64,000 bases of DNA from Marinilactibacillus psychrotolerans. Lineage in GTDB: Bacteria; Bacillota; Bacilli; Lactobacillales; Carnobacteriaceae_A. The notes beneath the pieces are model-generated. The model had not been told where the DNA came from. It did no database searches and worked only from the letters and a program-made list of their open reading frames with translations. The position numbers and the translations under genes were made by a program. The stretch is from assembly GCF_900101525.1 (NCBI RefSeq), contig NZ_FMZD01000003.1:1-64000 (forward strand), written 5' to 3'. Position 1 is the first letter of the stretch. Each line of letters begins with the position of its first letter. Below are positions 57,587-64,000 of this stretch, piece after piece.

Positions 57587-57805
57587 TTAGTAAAATACTA
57601 AAAGTGCGTGAAGCATTAAATATAAAATAAACGTAATGACCACGCTAAGCATTGTACCAATAACAAAATACTCAGAAAAAGAAGCATCTTCTACAATCAG
57701 TTTGTACCTCGCAAAAGCTTTTATAGATAGTATTGCTACAATAGGAATTAAATTACTAGAAACAAAAGACAGTAAAATCATAATCCGTATAAGGTTGATT
57801 ATCAA
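57587..57805 (-). CDS. Small hydrophobic membrane protein, unknown function
   Basis: A 72-residue protein with two membrane helices (about 8-30 and 48-70) and a polar middle, RYKLIVEDASFSEYFVIG. The start is TTG at 57805 with ATAAGG just upstream. An opposite-strand frame (57636-57899) is less credible because it has no membrane or domain pattern and no ribosome site. It is convergent with the Rgg-type gene; a regulatory link is not established. Confidence 0.5.
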   Translation of the reverse strand: MIINLIRIMILLSFVSSNLIPIVAILSIKAFARYKLIVEDASFSEYFVIGTMLSVVITFILYLMLHALLVFY

Positions 57806-57843
57806 TTATCAACCTTATTTGGTTTATATATTTTTATCGAAGA

Positions 57844-58263
57844 CTAAGAATAAGGAACAGTGTGAATTTCTAAAGTTTCTGCTCCTTGAGTCAATTTAGA
57901 AACGGGGCACCGCTTTTCTGCAGAAGCAATGATTTGTTCTGCCTCTTTAAAATCAAAATCATTGATAGAAGCAAATAACTTAACGTCAAAGAAAAATCCA
58001 ACACCGCTAGGTTCACGTTTTAGCTGAATCGTACTTTCAACCTTGCTCTCGTTTGCAAAACCACGTGCTTTTAAAAGAGACTGAATAGTGGCATTAAGAC
58101 ATGTAGTCATAGCCAATCCAAATAATTCTTCAGGGTTAGTACCTGGGGCGTCGCTTAAAGGACTAGAAGTAACAACACGTAAACCTTCGCTGGTATTAAC
58201 ATAAGCAACACCATCTACTCCGTTTTTATTTACGATTTTTGTTTCAAAAAGTGGTTTATTCAT
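57844..58263 (-). CDS. ohr: OsmC/Ohr-family organic hydroperoxide resistance protein
   Basis: Thiol peroxidase of 139 residues that detoxifies organic hydroperoxides. The two redox cysteines are present in MTTCLNATIQ and KRCPVSKL, with PGTNPEELFG before the first. It lies 8 nt after the 161-residue gene upstream, so the two are one operon. A TGTAATTGC-type partial palindrome near the operon promoter (about 58828-58844) is a weak candidate for an OhrR-like site. Confidence 0.92.
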   Translation of the reverse strand: MNKPLFETKIVNKNGVDGVAYVNTSEGLRVVTSSPLSDAPGTNPEELFGLAMTTCLNATIQSLLKARGFANESKVESTIQLKREPSGVGFFFDVKLFASINDFDFKEAEQIIASAEKRCPVSKLTQGAETLEIHTVPYS

Positions 58264-58271
58264 ATTTATTC

Positions 58272-58757
58272 TTATCCTTTTCTAGGCGTTAAGTCTATTC
58301 CGTCGATTTTATTTAGTTCTGGTAGCAGAGCTCGTAAAATGCGCCCACCGAAAATAAAGATGTCCATGACAGGTGCTACATCTTCTCCAGTAATACCTAA
58401 GAAACGCATAAATAATTCCCCATCTCCAGACACTAAGAAGCGATAATATCCAGATCTCATTGCGTTTAAATCGTTTAACTCAGTTAAAATATCAGGTAAT
58501 TTATTTCGATCTGTAACATAACCAATTTTGCTATAGGTAATCTGGTAATTGACCCGTTCTAATTCTGCGTCGTGAATAATGACAGCACATCCAACTGGTT
58601 TAGTTTTATTTACACGTAAAGCAGATTGAAACAAGAGCTGTTTCTGTTCCACAGTATCTCCTTCTTTATTACGAATAGGAGCTGGGAGTTCTTTAGTTTG
58701 AAATTGTATCTTTTTTTCTTCAGCTAGTTTTTTAAAATTTTCTGTAATTATACTCAT
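58272..58757 (-). CDS. Hypothetical protein upstream of ohr, weakly YbjN-like
   Basis: A 161-residue soluble protein. The C-terminal part (DILTELNDLNAMRSGYYRFL, SGDGELFMRF) recalls the YbjN/type III chaperone-like fold, but this is a weak pattern match. ATG at 58757 follows GGAGGAT; a longer frame lacks a site. A TATAAT at about 58816 (minus strand) is probably its -10. Co-transcribed with ohr. Confidence 0.7.
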   Translation of the reverse strand: MSIITENFKKLAEEKKIQFQTKELPAPIRNKEGDTVEQKQLLFQSALRVNKTKPVGCAVIIHDAELERVNYQITYSKIGYVTDRNKLPDILTELNDLNAMRSGYYRFLVSGDGELFMRFLGITGEDVAPVMDIFIFGGRILRALLPELNKIDGIDLTPRKG

Positions 58758-58948
58758 AATGAATCCTCCAGTTAATTTGATTGTAGTTATGGTTAAACGC
58801 TCACTCTTATTATTATAACGTAGATTGTATTGCAATTACAGTCTTCTGAACCGATTTGATTAAAATGAGGACTGTCAAAGTCAGAAAATCCTCGTTTCGT
58901 TAAAAGGAGCATGGTATACTACTCTCAGACTGATTAGGAGGAAAGAAT

Positions 58949-59299
58949 ATGGATTACACAAGAAAAATTAATTACGGTCCTGAAGAAAAGTGGGGACGGC
59001 AATCTTATTTTGATGGAGGATTACTTACTTACATATTGATTCAGATATTAGGATCGATCGTTACATTTTTTACTATTGGAATTGCCTATCCATGGGTACT
59101 ATGTTGGGTATTTGGATGGAAAATTAACCATACTGTAGTAGATGGACATCGAATGCATTTTTACGGAACGGGGATTGGATTATTCGGTAACTGGATCAAA
59201 TGGTTATTATTAATGATCATTACGCTAGGTATCTACGGCTTCTGGGTGGCAATTAAACTAGAAGATTGGAAAATAAAAAATACTCACTTTGTAAATTAG
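58949..59299 (+). CDS. DUF898-like membrane protein
   Basis: A 116-residue protein with two membrane segments and repeated motifs: SYFDGGLLTYILIQILGSIV, ITLGIYGFWVAIKLEDWK, and GTGIGLFGNWIKW. This matches the YjgN/DUF898 group of short Gram-positive proteins. The function is unknown. TAGGAGG precedes the ATG. Confidence 0.8.
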   Translation: MDYTRKINYGPEEKWGRQSYFDGGLLTYILIQILGSIVTFFTIGIAYPWVLCWVFGWKINHTVVDGHRMHFYGTGIGLFGNWIKWLLLMIITLGIYGFWVAIKLEDWKIKNTHFVN

Positions 59300-59312
59300 A
59301 AAAAATTTATAC

Positions 59313-59350
59313 TAAGAAGGAAGCTATTTTGATAGCCCTTCTTATTTTTT
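59313..59350 (+). terminator. Terminator after the DUF898-like gene
   Basis: AAGAAGG..GCTA pairs with TAGC..CCTTCTT with a small bulge, followed by ATTTTTTT. Confidence 0.8.
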
Positions 59351-59398
59351 TATAAATTTATTAGATGTAATAAGCTAAATTACAATATAATGAAAGAA

Positions 59399-60190
59399 TT
59401 ATTTTGATTGATTCAAAAAACTTAAAAGATATTGAATAAATATTGTTGAATTTTCAAGATTTGGCAAATGGGCTGCTTCAGGAATTACTTTCAATTTTGC
59501 ATTTGGAATTTTTGAAAGTAGTCTTTTCCCTATCGCTATAAAATCTGAAACATCTTGTGCGCCATTTATGATCAATATGGGGTGACGAATATTTTCAATA
59601 CGCTTCAAACTATTATCAATCAACTCAACTTCTTCTATTTCTGAAGTATCTATAGAAAGATTGTCAAAAAGCATATTATACATTAGGTCTTTGGTAGTTA
59701 AATTTATACTTTTCTCGTTTCGCTCTCTTTTGATCCAAAAATTATAGTTTAATTCTATACGTTCAGGCAAACTGCTTAGACTTTCTTCCATCTGTTCATA
59801 TTCAGTTATTTCAGCTGAATCTTCCCAACCACTTATAGCTGGTGAAACCAATACCATTTTGTTAACATATTCAGGAAAAATCAAGCAAAAATCTATAGCA
59901 ATTTTAGCTCCAAATGACGCTGATACAATTGCTATTTGTTTTAAATCGTAATAATCAAGTACTGTTCTGATAACATCAGTATATTCTATCTTAGTACCCA
60001 ATATTTCGCTTTTACCAAATCCTGGTAAATCCATATTAATAATAGAATATTGATGGGCTAATGATTTTATTTCATTAAACCACATCCTTTTATCTGCAAT
60101 ACCGGCATGGATAAAGAGCACAACCTCTTCTCCAGTTCCTGATTTATCTACTGAGATCTTAGCATGTTTAGAATAGATAAATTCATTCAT
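59399..60190 (-). CDS. Alpha/beta hydrolase
   Basis: A 263-residue alpha/beta hydrolase. The oxyanion HAG in FIHAGIADKRMW, nucleophile Ser in SASFGA, acidic residue in INGAQDVSDF and His in EAAHLPNLE form the catalytic set. The substrate is unknown. AAGGTAATCTA precedes the ATG. Confidence 0.9.
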   Translation of the reverse strand: MNEFIYSKHAKISVDKSGTGEEVVLFIHAGIADKRMWFNEIKSLAHQYSIINMDLPGFGKSEILGTKIEYTDVIRTVLDYYDLKQIAIVSASFGAKIAIDFCLIFPEYVNKMVLVSPAISGWEDSAEITEYEQMEESLSSLPERIELNYNFWIKRERNEKSINLTTKDLMYNMLFDNLSIDTSEIEEVELIDNSLKRIENIRHPILIINGAQDVSDFIAIGKRLLSKIPNAKLKVIPEAAHLPNLENSTIFIQYLLSFLNQSK

Positions 60191-60242
60191 TAGATTACCT
60201 TCTTTTAGTTGATTTATTTACTTAAATATACCATTTATTCTA

Positions 60243-60283
60243 AAAAAAAGAACTGTCCTCTCCACAGAGACGACAGTTCTTTT
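60243..60283 (-). terminator. Terminator after rplS
   Basis: AAAGAACTGTC pairs with GACAGTTCTTT around CTCTCCACAGAG-type inner pairing; on the minus strand a long T-run follows. Confidence 0.92.
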
Positions 60284-60299
60284 AATATACTCATTGTAA

Positions 60300-60650
60300 T
60301 TAACGACGAGAACGTTCTTGGATACGTGCCGCTTTACCACGTAAGTTACGTAGGTAATACAATTTAGCACGACGTACACGACCTTGACGTGTAACTTCGA
60401 TATTTGCAACACGTGGTGAATGAAGTGGGAAAGTACGCTCAACGCCTACTCCGTTAGATACTTTACGAACAGTATACATTTCGCTAATACCTTGTCCACG
60501 ACGTTTAATCACTACGCCTTCAAAGATCTGGATACGCTCACGAGTTCCTTCTACGATACGTGCGTGAACACGAACTGTATCTCCAGGACGAAAGTCAGGA
60601 AGATCACTACGTAGTTGTTCCTTAGTGATGTCTTGAATTAATGGATTCAT
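60300..60650 (-). CDS. rplS: 50S ribosomal protein L19
   Basis: 116 residues: N-terminal [18 protein letters not shown], then [39 protein letters not shown] and the basic tail [23 protein letters not shown] precedes the ATG. A structured leader (60659-60735) lies upstream, which suggests autogenous control. Confidence 0.98.
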   Translation of the reverse strand: MNPLIQDITKEQLRSDLPDFRPGDTVRVHARIVEGTRERIQIFEGVVIKRRGQGISEMYTVRKVSNGVGVERTFPLHSPRVANIEVTRQGRVRRAKLYYLRNLRGKAARIQERSRR

Positions 60651-60658
60651 TTTAACTA

Positions 60659-60735
60659 CTCCTTTCGCACAATACTCTTAGGCACTTGTCCCAGCGGAAT
60701 ATTGTCAAATACAAGTGGTTGCCCACTCGACTATT
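60659..60735 (-). promoter_or_regulatory. Structured rplS leader, probable L19 autoregulatory RNA
   Basis: Minus-strand order: CACTTGT (60717-60711), CAATATT (60704-60698), ACAAGTG (60689-60683), AGTATTG (60676-60670). The first and third pair perfectly; the second and fourth pair with G-U. The pairs interleave, so they form a pseudoknot or exclude each other. Leaders of rplS that bind L19 are known in Firmicutes; an exact family match was not tested. A weak promoter (TATGAT at 60747-60742) lies upstream. Confidence 0.55.
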
Positions 60736-60790
60736 AACTCTATCATATTAAGCATTTACTGTAAAGGGAATTCACTTGATTTTTTTAAAT

Positions 60791-61525
60791 TTAATCTTTT
60801 TTCTGCCATTGCTTTATCCAATCTTTTTCCTGATCAGTTAATTCTCGCTTCTCAAGCATATCTGGTCTTCTTTCAAATGTACGCTTTAAAGATTCCATAT
60901 GACGCCATTCTTCAATTAATTTATGGTTTCCGTTCATTAATACTTCTGGTACAGTCATCCCTTTATACTCAGCTGGCCGTGTATAATGAGGATGTTCTAG
61001 TAAGCCACTAGAGTGAGAGTCTGTTTCTGCAGATTCTTCGTTACCGAGTACTCCTGGAATTAGACGTACAGCAGCGTCCATCATGACCATAGAAGCTAGT
61101 TCGCCACCTGTTAGCACATAATCTCCCAGTGATACTTCATCAGTCACTAGGCTTCTAATGCGCTCATCATACCCCTCATAATGTCCGCATATAAATATCA
61201 AATGTTCTTCTTTTGAAAATTCTTCGGCCATAGACTGATCAAAAGGTTTACCTGCTGGATCCATTAGAATAATGCGTTTATTAGTTATAGGAGACCGCTG
61301 CTGGATTTCTTCAATAGATTGAAAGATAGGCTCCGGTTTGAGCAACATGCCCGCTCCTCCTCCATAAGGCGTGTCATCAACATGCTGATGTTTGCCGCTG
61401 CCAAAACGTCGGAAGTTTACCATGTTAACTTCTAATAAGTCATTTTCTATTGCTCGTTTCATAATAGAATGACTCAATGGACTATCGAACATTTCTGGAA
61501 ATAAAGTCACTATATCGATTTTCAT
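60791..61525 (-). CDS. trmD: tRNA (guanine37-N1)-methyltransferase
   Basis: SPOUT methyltransferase that makes m1G37; 244 residues. The trefoil-knot cofactor segment is [13 protein letters not shown], with [14 protein letters not shown] and [15 protein letters not shown] following. It overlaps rimM by 4 nt (ATGA). Confidence 0.97.
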   Translation of the reverse strand: MKIDIVTLFPEMFDSPLSHSIMKRAIENDLLEVNMVNFRRFGSGKHQHVDDTPYGGGAGMLLKPEPIFQSIEEIQQRSPITNKRIILMDPAGKPFDQSMAEEFSKEEHLIFICGHYEGYDERIRSLVTDEVSLGDYVLTGGELASMVMMDAAVRLIPGVLGNEESAETDSHSSGLLEHPHYTRPAEYKGMTVPEVLMNGNHKLIEEWRHMESLKRTFERRPDMLEKRELTDQEKDWIKQWQKKD

Positions 61526-62034
61526 TCGTCTAACCCTTCCATTATATGAGCAGTAATCACCTTATTTCTTATGTCTACATCTAAAATAACAGGATCGATA
61601 TAAGGAAGCAACAAGTCCCGTTTTCCTTCACGTTGAACAACCCAGACATCATTGGCGCCTGGGGAAAGAACTTCTTTCACTTTACCCAATTCAATTCCTT
61701 CTTCATTGATGACTGTGCAGCCAATAATTTCGTGTAGATAGAATTCATCATCATTTAATTCAAGTAGATGATCTTCACTGATTTTTAGTAATCCGCCCAC
61801 AAACTTTTCTACATCATTGATTGTTGGATATCCGTCAAAAGCAACTAAGTCAAAATTTTTATGGACTCGATGTGTACGAACAGTTAATTCAACCTGTTGA
61901 TTATCCTTACCAAACCAGATCAATTTGGCACCAGGAAAATAACGCTCTTCAGGTGTATTTGTAATTGAAATGACTCGAACTTCCCCTTTTAAACCATGGG
62001 TATTAACAACTTTTCCTACATCAAAATATTCCAT
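61522..62034 (-). CDS. rimM: Ribosome maturation factor RimM
   Basis: 30S maturation factor that binds S19; 170 residues. N-terminal domain with [15 protein letters not shown] and a C-terminal PRC-barrel with [31 protein letters not shown] and [10 protein letters not shown] terminator-like hairpin separates it from khpA. Confidence 0.97.
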   Translation of the reverse strand: MEYFDVGKVVNTHGLKGEVRVISITNTPEERYFPGAKLIWFGKDNQQVELTVRTHRVHKNFDLVAFDGYPTINDVEKFVGGLLKISEDHLLELNDDEFYLHEIIGCTVINEEGIELGKVKEVLSPGANDVWVVQREGKRDLLLPYIDPVILDVDIRNKVITAHIMEGLDE

Positions 62035-62075
62035 TATTCTTCTCCTAAAAGTATATTTATTCTATAATACAAGAA

Positions 62076-62108
62076 AATGGAGATGTTCTCCTCAGAGGCA
62101 TCCCCATT
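62076..62108 (-). terminator. Hairpin between khpA and rimM
   Basis: AATGGAGATG (62076-62085) pairs with CATCCCCATT (62099-62108), with one mismatch; T-rich sequence follows on the minus strand. It may reduce readthrough to rimM-trmD. Confidence 0.65.
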
Positions 62109-62190
62109 CCCTATTAATCATCAAATTAACTTACATGGATTGATCTATAGTTTTTATTTTACTAGAATCAGTAAAATATAGACTATTCTA

Positions 62191-62436
62191 TTAATCTACA
62201 ATTGTTAAACGTACACGTTTTGGTCCGTCAAATTGGATACTATAGACAATAGCACGAATGGCTTTAGCAATTCGTCCTTTCTTTCCAATCACACGACCGA
62301 CATCATCAGGATGAACCGATAATAGATATTCATGGAATTCATCGGTGTCTTGCAAGTCAAGTTTGACTTCATCGGGATGACTGACTAACGGATTGACAAT
62401 TGTAAGAATCAATTCTCTCATTTCTTTATCAGTCAT
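62191..62436 (-). CDS. khpA: KH-domain RNA-binding protein KhpA (YlqC)
   Basis: An 81-residue type II KH protein with VGRVIGKKGRIAKAIRAIV (GxxG loop). KhpA with KhpB affects cell elongation and RNA binding in streptococci. The ATG at 62436 follows AAAAAGGATGG. Confidence 0.95.
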   Translation of the reverse strand: MTDKEMRELILTIVNPLVSHPDEVKLDLQDTDEFHEYLLSVHPDDVGRVIGKKGRIAKAIRAIVYSIQFDGPKRVRLTIVD

Positions 62437-62503
62437 AATACCATCCTTTTTATGTAGGATCACTTACTTGATTACGTTCAATCAAGTAAGATCTTTAATT
62501 CTG

Positions 62504-62776
62504 TTATTTGCTTCTTTTTTCGTCGTGGAATTTTTTCATAATTCCTTCTTTAGAAAGAAGATTTTTAACTGTATCAGACGGTTTAGCGCCTTCTCTTAAC
62601 CATTTTAAAACGAGTTCTTCGTCCACTTTAACTTCAGCCGGTGTTGATACTGGATTGTAAGTTCCAACCGCTTCAATAATACGACCATCACGTGGAGCAC
62701 GAGAATCCGCAACAACTAAACGGTAAAAAGGTTTTCTTTTAGAACCCATACGTTTCATACGAATTTTTACTGCCAT
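62504..62776 (-). CDS. rpsP: 30S ribosomal protein S16
   Basis: 90 residues: [39 protein letters not shown], then [20 protein letters not shown] precedes the ATG at 62776. It is the first gene of the rpsP-khpA-rimM-trmD run. Confidence 0.98.
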   Translation of the reverse strand: MAVKIRMKRMGSKRKPFYRLVVADSRAPRDGRIIEAVGTYNPVSTPAEVKVDEELVLKWLREGAKPSDTVKNLLSKEGIMKKFHDEKRSK

Positions 62777-62855
62777 GTTTAACTTGCACCTCCTGTTAGT
62801 GTCCAGCACTACTTGAATACATCAACTAATGCCTTCTCTCAATCTCACGAAACCT

Positions 62856-62884
62856 ATCATAACATGCAAAGCATATGTTGTAAA
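62856..62884 (-). promoter_or_regulatory. Promoter of the rpsP operon
   Basis: On the minus strand TTTACA (62884-62879), a 17-bp spacer and TATGAT (62861-62856). Confidence 0.7.
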
Positions 62885-62961
62885 GTGTTTTTTCTTTACA
62901 GAACAAATTAATTATTTTCAGAAGATTTATGCTATAGTAAAAATAAAAGGAGTTCCTAAAA

Positions 62962-63297
62962 ATGAGCTTAGAAGATCAGGATTATATCATGAGACAAATT
63001 CAATTATTTGCTAAAGGAATCGGTAAATTTTTAGATATTTTTTCAATAAAAGAAATTCTCAAATCAGAATATTCTATTGAAGATGAGATGACAGATAGAG
63101 AGATTGAATCAATTGTGTATATGGTGAGAATAGAAGAAATACAAGCAGCAAGAAGTCTAACCGCAGAAGAAATGAGTCGGGAATTAGGAATTGATCCTGA
63201 AAGGTTAACGGTTCTTTTGAATAATGAGGAAATTGCAAAAGAAGTAGAGCTATCCAGGATTATAGAGTATGTAGAAGATAAACAAGTATGGCTTTAA
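62962..63297 (+). CDS. Small helical protein, DUF6483-like N-terminus
   Basis: A 111-residue acidic, mostly helical protein. The start MSLEDQDYIMRQIQLFAKGI fits the pattern 'QDYIMRxI' of DUF6483 proteins; the C-terminus has AEEMSRELGIDPERLTVLL, which could be helix-turn-helix-like. AAAGGAG precedes the ATG. It stands on the opposite strand between ffh and rpsP, which are usually adjacent in one operon. Confidence 0.75.
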   Translation: MSLEDQDYIMRQIQLFAKGIGKFLDIFSIKEILKSEYSIEDEMTDREIESIVYMVRIEEIQAARSLTAEEMSRELGIDPERLTVLLNNEEIAKEVELSRIIEYVEDKQVWL

Positions 63298-63308
63298 GTT
63301 AAGCAATA

Positions 63309-63358
63309 AAAAATAAGACCTTGACAAATTATTGACCAAATTTGTCAGGGTCTTATTT
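63309..63358. terminator. Bidirectional terminator between the DUF6483-like gene and ffh
   Basis: Long stem: AAATAAGACC pairs with GGTCTTATTT and the inner TTGACAAATT with AATTTGTCA-type arm, around a small loop. Confidence 0.9.
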
Positions 63359-63366
63359 CAGTAGGA

Positions 63367-64000
63367 TTATTTTTTACGTCTGATTTTTTTCTTTTTCTTT
63401 TTATTCAAGTTTTTGGAAGCCTTATTGAAAGCCATTTTTCCTAGTTTTCCTTTAACTCCACCGCCAAATAGATTCTCCATCCCGCTCATATTGCCATTAG
63501 ACATTTTACTCATCATCTCTTTTGATTGTTTGAATTGCTTGATCATGCGATTTACTTCTGCAATATTTCTAGCAGAACCTTTAGCAATTCTGCGTCTCCG
63601 TTTTTGAGATAACAGGTCCGGGTTAGCTCTTTCTTCAGGAGTCATGGACATAACAATTGCTTTCATATGAGCCATATCTTTAGGATCCATTTCGAATTGA
63701 TCCATTCCTGGTATCTGGTTGACACCTGGAATCATTTTTAACAAGTCTTCCATGGGGCCCATATTCTGCATTTGGTCCATCTGGTCAATGAAGTCGTTGA
63801 AGTCATACGTGTTTTCACGCATTTTAACAGCCATTTCTTCTGCTTTTTTCTCATCAACTTCCTGCTGAGCACGTTCTACTAATGTAAGAATATCGCCCAT
63901 TCCAAGGATTCGATTTGCCATACGGTCTGGATGGAAGGGTTCTAACGCATCCAGTCGTTCTCCGGTACCAGTAAATTTAATTGGCTTTTGTGTTACAGAA
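63367..64000 (-). CDS. ffh: Signal recognition particle protein Ffh, C-terminal part
   Basis: The last 211 residues of Ffh, cut by the window edge. IKFTGTGERLDALEPFHPDRMANRI (family pattern; end of the G domain) leads to the methionine-rich M domain, with RKRRRRIAKGS-type SQKRRRRIAKGSARN binding SRP RNA and a long Gly/Met/Lys tail. Ffh binds signal sequences and SRP RNA and targets ribosomes to the membrane. The gene is the ffh of the usual ylxM-ffh-rpsP group, split here from rpsP. Confidence 0.96.
   Translation of the reverse strand, partial: SVTQKPIKFTGTGERLDALEPFHPDRMANRILGMGDILTLVERAQQEVDEKKAEEMAVKMRENTYDFNDFIDQMDQMQNMGPMEDLLKMIPGVNQIPGMDQFEMDPKDMAHMKAIVMSMTPEERANPDLLSQKRRRRIAKGSARNIAEVNRMIKQFKQSKEMMSKMSNGNMSGMENLFGGGVKGKLGKMAFNKASKNLNKKKKKKIRRKK

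Noticed and set aside
56396-57590. Short hydrophobic peptide pheromone gene beside the Rgg-type regulator
   Set aside because: No short frame with a ribosome site and a hydrophobic C-terminus was found by eye in either flanking gap.
57636-57899. Plus-strand 87-codon frame opposite the small membrane protein
   Set aside because: It overlaps both the 72-aa gene and ohr in antisense and lacks a ribosome site; the minus-strand frame has two clear membrane helices.
60715-61011. Plus-strand 98-codon frame over trmD and the rplS leader
   Set aside because: Antisense to well-supported trmD; no ribosome site.
62829-63014. Plus-strand 61-codon frame before the DUF6483-like gene
   Set aside because: It overlaps the rpsP promoter and the start of the better-supported 111-aa gene, without a ribosome site.

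Overview
The window is chromosomal DNA of a low-G+C Gram-positive bacterium. Gene families and gene orders point to Lactobacillales, most likely Carnobacteriaceae (inference): recU-pbp1A next to ypsA-gpsB-rnpB-ypsC, rbgA-rnhB-dprA-topA-xerC-hslVU-codY, parE-parC, adhE/pflBA, rpsP-khpA-rimM-trmD-rplS beside ffh, strong AGGAGG ribosome sites and many TTG/GTG starts.

Layout. 1-1440: tail of an IS21-type istB, tRNA-His and tRNA-Gln, and a small SSB-like gene under a 48-bp perfect palindrome. 1444-8604: penicillin-binding protein 1A, RecU, YpsA, GpsB, RNase P RNA, an rRNA methyltransferase and a SpeG-like acetyltransferase. 8907-21043: housekeeping and envelope genes (CNNM/CBS protein, RNase HI, EbsA-like, cold-shock protein, ABC-F, thyA-folA, hemolysin III, ypmR-ypmS-msrA-yozE, deoD, CtpA protease). 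21207-31453: two signal peptidases, then rbgA to codY. 31518-36912: plsY and topoisomerase IV. 36984-44011: mixed-acid fermentation genes adhE, pflB and pflA around a control region with Rex-like and CcpA-like sites, then ppaC. 44230-51415: a lysine-riboswitch-controlled operon for lysine/diaminopimelate by the acetylated branch (lysC-asd-dapA-dapB-dapD-deacetylase-alr-like). 51633-60190: an accessory zone with an aldo/keto reductase, a broken GNAT gene, about 700 bp of gene-free DNA, two membrane-protein genes of unknown role, a type I toxin-antitoxin locus, an Rgg-type regulator with a divergent small gene, Ohr, and a DUF898-like protein. 60300-64000: the rplS-trmD-rimM-khpA-rpsP ribosome maturation operon and the 3' part of ffh.

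The most interesting non-textbook signals are: the SSB-like gene with two LexA-box-like sites inside one long palindrome over its promoter; a compact type I toxin-antitoxin locus whose toxin start overlaps the stop of a 14-codon leader ORF; a perfect terminator-like hairpin with nine T inside the dprA coding sequence; interleaved complementary segments in the rplS leader; and two tandem 32-bp repeats downstream of ppaC. I did not find a clear undescribed multi-gene system; the best candidate region is 53.3-57.8 kb.
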